From positions 1-64,000 of the forward strand of contig JAVVLW010001350.1 in NCBI GenBank assembly GCA_034401795.1: a stretch of 64,000 bases of DNA, given 5' to 3'. This document shows, piece after piece, positions 11,411 to 19,339 of the stretch. Numbering within the stretch: position 1 is the first letter of the stretch; each line of letters opens with the position of its first letter. The position numbers were made by a program, and so were the translations under genes. Source of the DNA: Chaetoderma sp. LZ-2023a. Lineage: Eukaryota; Mollusca; Caudofoveata; Chaetodermatida; Chaetodermatidae. Under the pieces are notes generated by a model. It was given only the letters and a program-made list of their open reading frames with translations, had not been told where the DNA came from and ran no database searches.

Positions 11411-12166
11411 GGCTAAAGGACGAGGAGTATGAGCAATCTAGTTAAGCTTAGAAACTCACCAACTCAAGAGAAGGAAAATGATCATAAAGATCATAATTTA
11501 TCAGAAAACCAGCTTCGGACAACTTTAATTGTTAATAAAGAGCAAGGCTGATTATGACGTCATTAATCCTATGACAGGAAAAAATCGATCCCCAACAAAC
11601 ATCCCAGTGCAAGGACGAATTGTATCTCTAACCAGAACATGTGCAGAATGGACATTTCGACTACACAACCATCAGATATATACTGATAACAATGGCAAAT
11701 ACTGTTAATTATCTCCCTTTCCTCCAAATAATTAACATCACCTCATATCAATAATTAGATACCTGACACCTTGTCTAGACAAACCATCCAACCTGATGAA
11801 CTGGAGCACTCCACCAACTGAACGCCTCTTAACTCTCTCCACCTCTAGGGGAAGGAATTGGATCAAGAGGGCAAAGTGAGAAGACCTTTATAATAGGCCT
11901 CCAACTCACTGGACATAAAATTTTTGGTTAGATAACCTAACAGTATTAGTAGGAAATGGAACCATGGTGGAGACACAAACCCTCTGCTGATGTGATGTCC
12001 ATTATATATCTTCACACAGACCTGTGGACATAAACACAAAGAGAGATTAGTCTTATATAGCACCTAGTTGAAATAAACCAACTAAACAAGGCGCTTATCA
12101 CGTTTAGCGCTAGTCCCGGAAACACATTACACCGGGACAAAACTCGCTAATTTTACTAGAAGTCAC
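11411..12166. other. Putative ORF1 intron/leader of DIRS copy 1
   Basis: There is no convincing gene. On the minus strand CTTTGTGTTTATGTCCACAG (near 12020-12040) looks like a second acceptor, and the stretch around 11860-12000 is unusually conserved with copy 2, including a short open frame (WFHFLLILLGYLTK) and the palindrome GGTTAGATAACC. Confidence 0.55.
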
Positions 12167-12217
12167 CTGATTTAAAGGTCCTGGGCCCTCCTCTGGCGAA
12201 TTCATCCTTCCTGCCAT
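12167..12217 (-). CDS. Putative spliced first exon of ORF1, DIRS copy 1
   Basis: ATG opens exactly 17 codons (MAGRMNSPEEGPGPLNQ) ending CAG before GTGACTTC. The matching exons in copies 2 and 3 are also 17 codons with SP.EG.G and a final Gln, although the DNA has diverged. Splicing to the TTTTTCAG acceptor near 11410 would continue in phase into RPGC. Copy 2 inserted 15 bp upstream of this ATG. Confidence 0.6.
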
Positions 12218-12232
12218 CTTTATCAGGGATAA

Positions 12233-12448
12233 TAAACGAAATCTAGGATTTCTTTTTTCACGAGAGAGTTGATACTTACCTCCCTAATACTTTTGATATT
12301 GCTAAATATCGGCTTTCACTCAATAAAACACTCAGATTAAAAACAGTTAGGTGCCCCTACTGGGCAGGGAGTCAGAGGTAGTCCGGCGGATGCTCGCCCC
12401 ACCACCGCGCATGCGCCGACTACTACTTCCTCTGGCTCATTTATTGGC
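12233..12448 (-). repeat. Left ITR of DIRS copy 2
   Basis: It begins TAAACGAAATCTAGGATTTC. From 12272 inward (ATACTTACCTCCC..) it is the perfect inverse of 19071-19248 up to CTTCCTCT. It contains GCGCATGCGC at 12407-12416. Confidence 0.9.
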
Positions 12449-12514
12449 TAACACATGCAACTACCAAGAGCCTGAAGACCGAGCCTCTGTGGGGCGGAGA
12501 GGCCGGGTCAGTAT

Positions 12515-12615
12515 CTAGGGAGGTAAGTATCAACTCTCTCGTGAAAAAAGAAATCCTAGATTTCGTTTATTTCACATCAAGAGTATACTTACCTCCCTAA
12601 TACTTTTGATATTGC
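12515..12615 (-). repeat. Internal complementary region of DIRS copy 2
   Basis: The left half (AGGTAAGTATCAACTCTCTC through ATTTCGTTTA) is the exact complement of 12233-12281. The right half (TTTCACATCAAGAGTATACT..TTGATATT) is the exact complement of the right terminus at 19220-19263. This defines both element ends to the base. Confidence 0.92.
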
Positions 12616-13142
12616 CAGAATTCGAAAGTGAATCTGGCGGGAGGGAGGCGAGGTCAAAAGACCAGCTCTTCCCTATACGCTTTCAAGCGTTTTAAGGCAC
12701 TTATGACGTCTGAAACTGTGTGAAAACACAGTCAGGATTTGATAAACCATCGGATAACACAACCGATGCCTGAGAGATGACCGATTTGTCATATGCGCTC
12801 CCCCCCCTCCCTTGGGAGGAAGATTAAATGACCTCAATGTCCTACACGCTCTCTTCGTACTAGTGCTAAGTACTATAGGACAGAGACGAAAAGGCTCCAT
12901 TTTCGTATACTCTCTATAAAGAACCACAACCCACATAAACCATCACCATATTAATAACACTGGGTAACGTGACAATACAAACAATGAACAACACATGAAC
13001 AAGACTGACCTTGTTGTCCTAGGAAGCTGTCATCATGAATCCAGTAGAGAAGGATGATACAGTCCCGACAAGTGGTTGTCACCGTCGCTGAATGGCGAAG
13101 TATATAAGCAATGCGGAGGCACTCTTCACAAACATAAAGCGG
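12616..13142. other. 3' untranslated part of DIRS copy 2
   Basis: No gene is visible; it is homologous to 5846-6380. Confidence 0.7.
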
Positions 13143-16040
13143 TTATTGTTTCAAAATCGACAAGGCGAGAGGGTTAGAGGTGTCACGGAGGTAATGGTCT
13201 GTAAAACTAGACTCACAGTGCCACTGAGCCACTGACATAATATCATCCACAGGGACCCCATTAAAAAGGGCAGTGGATGTCACGACACCGCGGACACTGT
13301 GAGCCTTGGCCACGTCAACCTGTCGCCCGGTGGCGGATTTGTGACAAAATTGAATACATTCCACAATCCACCTAGAAATGGTGTCCTTAGACGCCCTACC
13401 ATGGGGTTCAATATATGACAACCATAACGCTGACTGGTCGGTACGCCACTCCGAAGTACGCTGTTTGTACCGGAGCAGCGCCCGTACGGGGCACCATACT
13501 TTAGAATTAGGATCATATCTAGTTAAAGATGGCAAAAAAATAGGTTGACCTGGATATTTCAATGACTGATTTTTAGACAAGAAATTAATCCTAGGTAGAA
13601 GCTTAAGGCCTTCCCCTGTAACCACAAAACGGTCAACCTCGGCTGATAAGGCGTGAATTTCACTCCTACGCCTAGCCGAGGCCGCAGCAATTAAAAATAC
13701 AGTTTTAAGAGTTAACATTTTCATAGAAATGGAACTAAGTGGTTCAAAAGGCTTATCACCTAGTACCTGGAGCACCAGTGATAAACTCCAAGACGGAATC
13801 AGTGGAGGATTCCTTGGTCTTAGATTGCCCATGCCTTTAATTAATACATTTAATGTACTTACTTCATCACTCCCCCTATTAGCCAAGCAAGGAATAACAG
13901 TCATTAAAGCTGACTTATAACCAGCAATAGAGTTAGGCTTGAGGCTATAGGCATCATATAGGTGACAGAGGAAATCAGCCACTACCTGAATAGATGATTC
14001 CATTGGATCAATACATCTTTTTGAGCACCATTCTGCAAATCTGTTGATTTTATAATTATATGCTCTGGAGGTTGACCCCCTCCTGGCTTTGGCCATAAAC
14101 ATGGCCGCTTGCTCAGAAAAGCCCTCCTTAATTCTAGATTCCTTGACAACATCCACGCAGTCAATCGGAACATTGACGGATTGTCGTGAAGGGCCTTGCC
14201 CTGGAAGATAAGGTTGTCCATCAGAGGCAGCGGAACCGGATTGCAGACCAGAAGGTCCAGCAGATCCGTATACCACGATCGGCTTGGCCAATCCGGGGCG
14301 ATCAGAAGCACTTGGCACTCCTGCTGCCTGATTTTCTGAAGCACCTTTGGAATCAGGATTGCTGGGGGGAATGCGTATGCATACATTCCCTCCCAGCTGA
14401 TAGCTAACGCATCTGTTGCGAAAGCGCTTGGGTCTGGAATCGGAGAGACGTACGTCGTCATCTTCGCATTCTTCTTCATTGCGAACAAATCTATGTTGGG
14501 TTTCCCCCAATGGTCGAACAGACGATCCGCCACACATTGATTTAGTTGCCATTCCGTGGGTAAAACACTCATCCTTCGGCTCAATGAGTCTGCTAGCAGA
14601 TTTAACCTCCCCGGAATATGAACTGCTTTCAAGGTGATCCCATGATCCAGGCACCAACAAAGCAGTCCCCATGTCATCATACAGAGACTGGGCGACTTCG
14701 TTCCGCCCTGGCGGTTTATGTAAGTCACTACTGTTGAGTTGTCTGAACGAATTAGAACAATCTTGCCCTGAACTTTCTGTAAGAAATGTTCCAGGCCCAG
14801 GACTACTGCTCTTAGCTCTAGTAGATTGATATGTTCCTTGGACTGATCCAGATCCCAAAGCCCTGATACTGTGGACTCTTCCAGACAAGCTCCCCACCCC
14901 TCCATCGATGCATCTGTATACACAGACACCTGAGGGTGGGGAGGGGTTAGCAAAACCCCCAGCAAGAGATTCTCTGTATTCAACCACCATTGCAGGTGGT
15001 GAATCAGAGGCGCCAACACCGGCACGTTCGAGTCCAGCGAACCTGAACTCTGGGTCCACTGTGTCATGAGAAACAACTGGATCGGACGCCTGCGCAAGGC
15101 GGCCTGTGGAATGACTGGTTCCAAAGAAACCATCAAGCCCAGCATTCTCAAGTAAACCCGTGCCAGGACATGACGACTGTCGCACACCGACTGAATTACC
15201 GAGATGAGTACTTGAACCCTCTCCTGAGTGGGGTACACATACCCCGTCTCCAGATCGAAGAACATGCCCAGGTAAACAAACTTCTGGGATGGAGTTAGCT
15301 CTGATTTCGGGAAATTGATCATCCAGCCCAAGTCCGAGAGAGTTTTCAAAACAATCTCCAGATTGGCTGACAACGATTCCCGGGTGTGTGCTTTCAATAG
15401 CCAGTCGTCTATGTACGTGTGGACTGCTATGCTTCTCCTGCGGAGGTATGCAGTGATCGCGAGAACCACACGGGTGAAGACCCGAGGAGCCGTGGAAATT
15501 CCGAAGGGTAACACCCTGAATTCCCACCGCCGGCCCTGAAATGCAAATCTCAGGAATCGACGGAAACTCCTCTCTATGGGAATGTGGAAATAAGCATCCT
15601 TCAAATCTATCGACGCTGTCCACATCCCTCGCTCTAACCCCGCCAACACCGAGCGCACAGTCTCCATCTTGAAACTGGGTGTCTCGATGAACTTGTTCAA
15701 CGGCTTGAGGTTGAGAATCGGCCTCCACCCTCCGGTGTTTTTTGTTACTAAGAACAGGGTTGAATAGAAGCCCGGGCACCTCTGTGCCGGCTGAATGGCT
15801 TCTTTTAGTATGAGGGAATTTATTTCCTCCTCTATACACAACCTCTGATCCGGATCCCGTGGAATGGGAGTCCAGATCGGCGCGAGAGACAGTCGCGATG
15901 GCGGGCCTGTCACCCAGTCGGGACGATACCCGACCGAAAGCCATCGCAAGACTAAACGGTCCTGAGTCAACCGCTTCCACTCTGGCAAGCGGGCGGCCAA
16001 ACGGCCGCCCACCGGTCCACCTAGGGATAGAGGTGGACAT
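13143..16040 (-). CDS. Tyrosine recombinase frame of DIRS copy 2 (965 codons open)
   Basis: C-terminal recombinase domain, about residues 640-965: core-binding region with KARRGSTSRAYNYKINRFAE, catalytic Arg in SARRRSEIHAL (about 790-792), His914 and Arg917 in AHSVRGVV, His941 in AQWH, and nucleophile Tyr950 in DHYLRD. It would cut and rejoin the circular cDNA and the target. Residues 1-600 are the alternative frame of the RT gene; this region is Ser/Gly/His-rich and resembles no domain I know. The frame is in the same phase as ORF1, separated by a single UGA (16113-16115) with no other stop before MSTSIPRWTGGRP. It could start internally near residue 560-600, from a spliced RNA or by readthrough; I cannot decide. 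Confidence 0.88.
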   Translation of the reverse strand: MSTSIPRWTGGRPFGRPLARVEAVDSGPFSLAMAFGRVSSRLGDRPAIATVSRADLDSHSTGSGSEVVYRGGNKFPHTKRSHSAGTEVPGLLFNPVLSNKKHRRVEADSQPQAVEQVHRDTQFQDGDCALGVGGVRARDVDSVDRFEGCLFPHSHREEFPSIPEICISGPAVGIQGVTLRNFHGSSGLHPCGSRDHCIPPQEKHSSPHVHRRLAIESTHPGIVVSQSGDCFENSLGLGLDDQFPEIRANSIPEVCLPGHVLRSGDGVCVPHSGEGSSTHLGNSVGVRQSSCPGTGLLENAGLDGFFGTSHSTGRLAQASDPVVSHDTVDPEFRFAGLERAGVGASDSPPAMVVEYRESLAGGFANPSPPSGVCVYRCIDGGVGSLSGRVHSIRALGSGSVQGTYQSTRAKSSSPGPGTFLTESSGQDCSNSFRQLNSSDLHKPPGRNEVAQSLYDDMGTALLVPGSWDHLESSSYSGEVKSASRLIEPKDECFTHGMATKSMCGGSSVRPLGETQHRFVRNEEECEDDDVRLSDSRPKRFRNRCVSYQLGGNVCIRIPPSNPDSKGASENQAAGVPSASDRPGLAKPIVVYGSAGPSGLQSGSAASDGQPYLPGQGPSRQSVNVPIDCVDVVKESRIKEGFSEQAAMFMAKARRGSTSRAYNYKINRFAEWCSKRCIDPMESSIQVVADFLCHLYDAYSLKPNSIAGYKSALMTVIPCLANRGSDEVSTLNVLIKGMGNLRPRNPPLIPSWSLSLVLQVLGDKPFEPLSSISMKMLTLKTVFLIAAASARRRSEIHALSAEVDRFVVTGEGLKLLPRINFLSKNQSLKYPGQPIFLPSLTRYDPNSKVWCPVRALLRYKQRTSEWRTDQSALWLSYIEPHGRASKDTISRWIVECIQFCHKSATGRQVDVAKAHSVRGVVTSTALFNGVPVDDIMSVAQWHCESSFTDHYLRDTSNPLALSILKQ

Positions 16041-16171
16041 AAGGAGGGCCAGAGTGGCACTGTTCTCTCGGCCTGAAACACCGGAGTGGTTCCCACCGCG
16101 GTAACCAGGCCATCAGGCCCGATTACCGCGACCAGATCCCCGCGCGCCCCGCCCAGCGCCGCGCGCACCAC
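13982..16171 (-). CDS. Reverse transcriptase-RNase H-DIRS domain, copy 2 (729 aa)
   Basis: An intact polyprotein. RT occupies about residues 100-390: GWRPILNLKPLNKF (148-161), LKDAYFHIPI (190-199), LPFGISTAPRVF (221-232) and the catalytic YIDD (253-256). RNase H occupies about 410-535, with acidic residues in YTDASMEGWG (Asp420), LELRA (Glu452), RSDNST (Asp477) and HIPGRLNLLADSLSR (Asp528). Residues 545-640 (HWGKPNIDLFA, SPIPDP, YAFPPAILIPK, LLIAPDWPSRSWYTDLL) form the domain that follows RNase H in DIRS elements and has been compared with Dam-like methyltransferases in the literature. The listed ATG overlaps the end of ORF1 by 59 nt in a different frame. It overlaps the recombinase frame for 2059 nt. 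Confidence 0.93.
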   Translation of the reverse strand: MVRAALGGARGDLVAVIGPDGLVTAVGTTPVFQAERTVPLWPSLCPPLSLGGPVGGRLAARLPEWKRLTQDRLVLRWLSVGYRPDWVTGPPSRLSLAPIWTPIPRDPDQRLCIEEEINSLILKEAIQPAQRCPGFYSTLFLVTKNTGGWRPILNLKPLNKFIETPSFKMETVRSVLAGLERGMWTASIDLKDAYFHIPIERSFRRFLRFAFQGRRWEFRVLPFGISTAPRVFTRVVLAITAYLRRRSIAVHTYIDDWLLKAHTRESLSANLEIVLKTLSDLGWMINFPKSELTPSQKFVYLGMFFDLETGYVYPTQERVQVLISVIQSVCDSRHVLARVYLRMLGLMVSLEPVIPQAALRRRPIQLFLMTQWTQSSGSLDSNVPVLAPLIHHLQWWLNTENLLLGVLLTPPHPQVSVYTDASMEGWGACLEESTVSGLWDLDQSKEHINLLELRAVVLGLEHFLQKVQGKIVLIRSDNSTVVTYINRQGGTKSPSLCMMTWGLLCWCLDHGITLKAVHIPGRLNLLADSLSRRMSVLPTEWQLNQCVADRLFDHWGKPNIDLFAMKKNAKMTTYVSPIPDPSAFATDALAISWEGMYAYAFPPAILIPKVLQKIRQQECQVLLIAPDWPSRSWYTDLLDLLVCNPVPLPLMDNLIFQGKALHDNPSMFRLTAWMLSRNLELRRAFLSKRPCLWPKPGGGQPPEHIIIKSTDLQNGAQKDVLIQWNHLFR

Positions 16172-18161
16172 GGTGCGCGGGCTGCTGTCTGGCTGGGTGC
16201 GGCTGGGGAGCCTGCGCCCCCCTCACTGCTGGCCGAATCGCCCGTGGCCTAGGCCTACGTTGCGACGGTGGCTGGCCCCTGACCTGGCCAGCACCACCTC
16301 GAGCCTGCAGAGGACGATACGCAGGGGGTGCCGCGCGAACACGCTCCCGCCGGAGCACCTCAAATTGTTCCCGCAGCGCCCTCTGGTTATTAACCAGAGT
16401 GACCGTCTCCTGGAGGTGCCTGCATCCCTCACCTCCAAAGAGACCAGGACCTGTCATAGGCGTCCGCAGCAGCCTATTATACAGGTCCTGGGACGGGCAC
16501 AGATTGTCAAGCGCAAACGTGCGCCTCGCCCGGACACTTCTGGTTACCGCCCGCGTCAAACAGTCCAAAGCCAGGTTGATACCATCCTGAATGGCTCTCT
16601 GGACTGTCACCGGGCTAGGTTGGCGTGATGCGGAAGCCGCTACCACCCCTTGTAGCAGCTGGGAAACGTGGGATAGAGCGGCAATCGACGCTCTCCCACT
16701 CTCCTCCGCATCCCGCAGCGCGGCATTTGCCGAACGCAACGCGTTCGAGCACAAGACTCCCGTGTCAGAACGGGAGCCCGGCCGCGCATCTTCGCCCAAA
16801 GCCGCGCGATCATCAACGCTCGGCTTTGGCACCACACCGTACCGCTGGTAATCCAGGGGCACGATGCGGCACCGCTTCGCCACCTCGCGAGGGGCCTTCG
16901 CGAGACGTCCATTCACCTTAATGGACGCCTCTGCCGCTTCGAACATGTCCACGACATGCTCAGCAAGCGGCAGAGATGGCATAGCGGTAGCCGCCGGCCT
17001 ACCAGCTAACCACGGCCTATGGTCACGCTGGCTAGCCGGCAGCTCCACGGGTAGATCTGGCCGAACACTTACCAGCCACTGGCAAGCGTCCGACCAATCC
17101 TCCTCCGTGGCTAACTGCGAGCGCTCTACTAGACGAGGGCCTTCGTCTTCCTCCAGAGCACTCGCAGTTGATGTCGACGGCGGGTAAGCTGATACCCCTG
17201 GCAAGCCTGGAAAAGCATGCGGGCCCGAGAGAGCAGGCATGCTAAAATCCGCGGCTTGACCAGGAGCAGGCGCCGTGGCAGAGCGCGGGGTAAACACCGC
17301 TCTACCACGGGTCTGACCAGCACCAGCCATACCATCGGCAAGCCGAGGTATGCGGTATCCGTGGTCAACAGCACCGCCCGGGGACACCCTCTGGACCGTG
17401 AAATCTACTCCTGCGTGAGTAGAACCATGGAACACGTCGCCTGCATTCCCCGCGAGGGGTGCACAGACGTCGTATTCCATGGCCACGTCCTCAGAAGGCG
17501 ACCCCAGCAGGAGATCCTCTTCTTCCTGGCCAGAAAGATTAGACTCCGGGTCAGCAAAGAGAGCTAACCCGGACTGGCCAGGAAAGGTGCCATAGGAGGG
17601 TTTGGCACCTTCGGCGCGCGGATACCCGGGGTCTGATGAGCAGACCGCGGGTCCCAGCAACAACCGTTGTCCACGGCCCCTCGGCGCGGCGCCATGCCTG
17701 CTGCCAGGGCCTTGGACTGCCCCCAACAAAGGGGCCACCTCTGAATCCACAACCGGACCGGACCTAAAGAGACCGGATTCAGAGGCGGGGATCACCTGCT
17801 CGTAAGCAGATGCCGAGGACAACAAAGGAGCTGGCCCAGGGAGCATGCCACGAAGCAACTCTGGGACCAGATCCTTTATTGTCCTCTGCATCTCTTGCAA
17901 CATTTCGGACCTGAAGGCCTCCATATCCACCGCGGATGAGGCCTTCTTCTTACCCTTCTTACACACTTTCTCCTTCTTCTTCCTCTCTTCCTCCATTACC
18001 TTCTCCCTTGCCTGCAATGCGAGAAAATCAGACATTAATTCGCCCCCCCACAGCTTACATACGTCGCACTTCAGCAACGGTCCACAGGGACTGCAGCTGA
18101 AGCACAAGTGCGGGACGAAGCGGCTTTTAAGAAACCTCCCGCAGGACGGGCAACCAGGTCT
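16113..18161 (-). CDS. ORF1 (Gag-like) main exon, DIRS copy 2 (682 codons)
   Basis: Starting at the AG acceptor (TTTCAG ends at 18162), it reads RPGCPSCGRFLKSRFVPHLC, then CxxC and CDVC: a Cys/His array likely to bind zinc. A Lys/Glu-rich helix follows (EEERKKKEKVCKKGKKKAS), then MLQEMQRTIKDLVPELLRG, an acidic SGQEEEDLLLGSPSED, a helical region around GPGLFGGEGCRHLQETVTLV and an Arg/Gly tail (GARGAGRGARGSGRGNRA) suited to nucleic-acid binding. No CCHC knuckle is seen at the C-terminus. An ATG at 18188 would add MSLSFVLFQ, but those codons are the pyrimidine tract of the acceptor; the 18929-18979 exon is the better start, giving 699 aa. It ends with UGA then UGG. Confidence 0.85.
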   Translation of the reverse strand, partial: RPGCPSCGRFLKSRFVPHLCFSCSPCGPLLKCDVCKLWGGELMSDFLALQAREKVMEEERKKKEKVCKKGKKKASSAVDMEAFRSEMLQEMQRTIKDLVPELLRGMLPGPAPLLSSASAYEQVIPASESGLFRSGPVVDSEVAPLLGAVQGPGSRHGAAPRGRGQRLLLGPAVCSSDPGYPRAEGAKPSYGTFPGQSGLALFADPESNLSGQEEEDLLLGSPSEDVAMEYDVCAPLAGNAGDVFHGSTHAGVDFTVQRVSPGGAVDHGYRIPRLADGMAGAGQTRGRAVFTPRSATAPAPGQAADFSMPALSGPHAFPGLPGVSAYPPSTSTASALEEDEGPRLVERSQLATEEDWSDACQWLVSVRPDLPVELPASQRDHRPWLAGRPAATAMPSLPLAEHVVDMFEAAEASIKVNGRLAKAPREVAKRCRIVPLDYQRYGVVPKPSVDDRAALGEDARPGSRSDTGVLCSNALRSANAALRDAEESGRASIAALSHVSQLLQGVVAASASRQPSPVTVQRAIQDGINLALDCLTRAVTRSVRARRTFALDNLCPSQDLYNRLLRTPMTGPGLFGGEGCRHLQETVTLVNNQRALREQFEVLRRERVRAAPPAYRPLQARGGAGQVRGQPPSQRRPRPRAIRPAVRGAQAPQPHPARQQPAHRGARGAGRGARGSGRGNRA

Positions 18162-18928
18162 CTGAAACAGGACAAAGGACAGGGACAATGAGCAAGATAG
18201 TTAAGGTTAGCGAACTCAAAACCAACTAAAAAGAGAGGACAGGATCATCAAGATCAGAAATCAAGAAGAACCAGCCATGGACAAAACGTTAATTGTTAAT
18301 AAAAAGGCCAAGGCCGATTATGACGTCATCACTCTCGTGACCAAATTAATCGATCCGCAACAAGCACCAAGAGCAAGAACGAATTGTATAAGTAAACGGA
18401 ACATTTCCGTTGAATTGGCATTTCGAGTACACAACAATCAGATATACAGAGATAACTCCTTCCAATTCTAGCATTGGCAAAAAGGGAAATTATCTCCCCT
18501 TTTGTTTACATTATAATTAGATACCTGATCCTTGTATAGACAAACCATCCAACGTGATGAACCGGAGAACTCCACCATAGTACGCCTCTACATTCTCTCC
18601 ACCTCAGGGGAAGGAATTGGAGCAAGAGGGCAAAGTGAGAAGACCTTTATAACAGGCCTCCAACTCACTGAACATAGATCTTTTGGTTAGATAACCTAAC
18701 AGTATTAGTAGGAAATGGAACCGTGGTGGAGAGAAAACATATCCTCTTGTGCCGAAAAGTCCACCAAAGCTTCTATGCGATACCTGTGGACAAAACACAA
18801 AGAGAAATGAGACATATGAAGCACCATGTTGTAAAAAACCAACATAATCAGGCGCTAATCACGGTAAGCGCGAGTCCCGGAAATACATTAAACCGGGACA
18901 AAACACGCTAGCATATCAAAGAATTCAC
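18162..18928 (-). other. Putative ORF1 intron of DIRS copy 2
   Basis: There is a consensus donor and acceptor at its ends. A second acceptor-like CTTTGTGTTTTGTCCACAG ends near 18786, followed by a 64-codon open stretch (18604-18798, RFHFLLILLGYLTK) conserved in copy 1, which could be an alternative leader exon. Confidence 0.5.
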
Positions 18929-18979
18929 CTGATAAAGCGATCCCGCTCCTTCTAAAGGCGAATCCTCCCTTTCCGACAT
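18929..18979 (-). CDS. Putative spliced first exon of ORF1, DIRS copy 2
   Basis: ATG opens 17 codons, MSEREDSPLEGAGSLYQ, ending at CAG before donor GTGAATTC. The intron would be 18162-18928 (767 bp), with acceptor CCTTTGTCCTGTTTCAG, joining in phase 0 to RPGCPSC. Same-length in-phase exons exist in copies 1 and 3, and 45-48 nt versions in family B, all followed by GTGAN donors. The amino-acid pattern is kept while bases differ, which argues for coding use. Confidence 0.65.
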
Positions 18980-19070
18980 GCTTCCACCAAAAATAATCGT
19001 CAAACGTGAGCGAAAAACAAGGCAACGCGCAGAAAAGTATGAAAAAACACAAAACCGCATGTAACCCTTT

Positions 19071-19263
19071 GCCAATAAATGAGCAAAGAGGAAGTAGTAG
19101 TCGGCGCATGCGCGGTGGTGGGGCGAGCATCCGCCGGACTACCTCTGACTCCCTGCCCAGTAGGGGCACCTAACTGTTTTTAATCTGAGTGTTTTATTGA
19201 GTGAAAGCCGATATTTAGCAATATCAAAAGTATTAGGGAGGTAAGTATACTCTTGATGTGAAA
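19071..19263 (-). repeat. Right ITR of DIRS copy 2
   Basis: Inverse of 12272-12448 with no mismatch up to the AGAGGAAG step. It holds GCGCATGCGC at 19103-19112 and ends TATTAGGGAGGTAAGTATAC then GATGTGAAA. This is the 5' end with respect to the coding strand, so it should contain the promoter. Confidence 0.9.
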
Positions 19264-19339
19264 ACCTTCTAAGCTTTCACAAAAACACTAATAATTGAGC
19301 TAAGAAAAGCACTAGCACAAAAACATGTGTAGACTCTCT

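Larger units (their letters stand above)
12233..19263 (-). mobile_element. DIRS-type retrotransposon, family A, copy 2 (apparently complete, 7.03 kb)
   Basis: Ends TAAACG (left) and GTGAAA (right) coincide with the halves of its own ICR. Left and right ITRs are identical over about 160 bp. ORF1, RT-RNase H and recombinase frames are all open. It sits in the leader of copy 1: copy 1 sequence stops at 12232 and resumes at 19264, with no obvious target duplication, as expected for a tyrosine recombinase that joins a circle to the target. It has the same orientation as copy 1 and as CDK8. The lack of disabling changes suggests recent arrival and possible competence. Confidence 0.92.
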
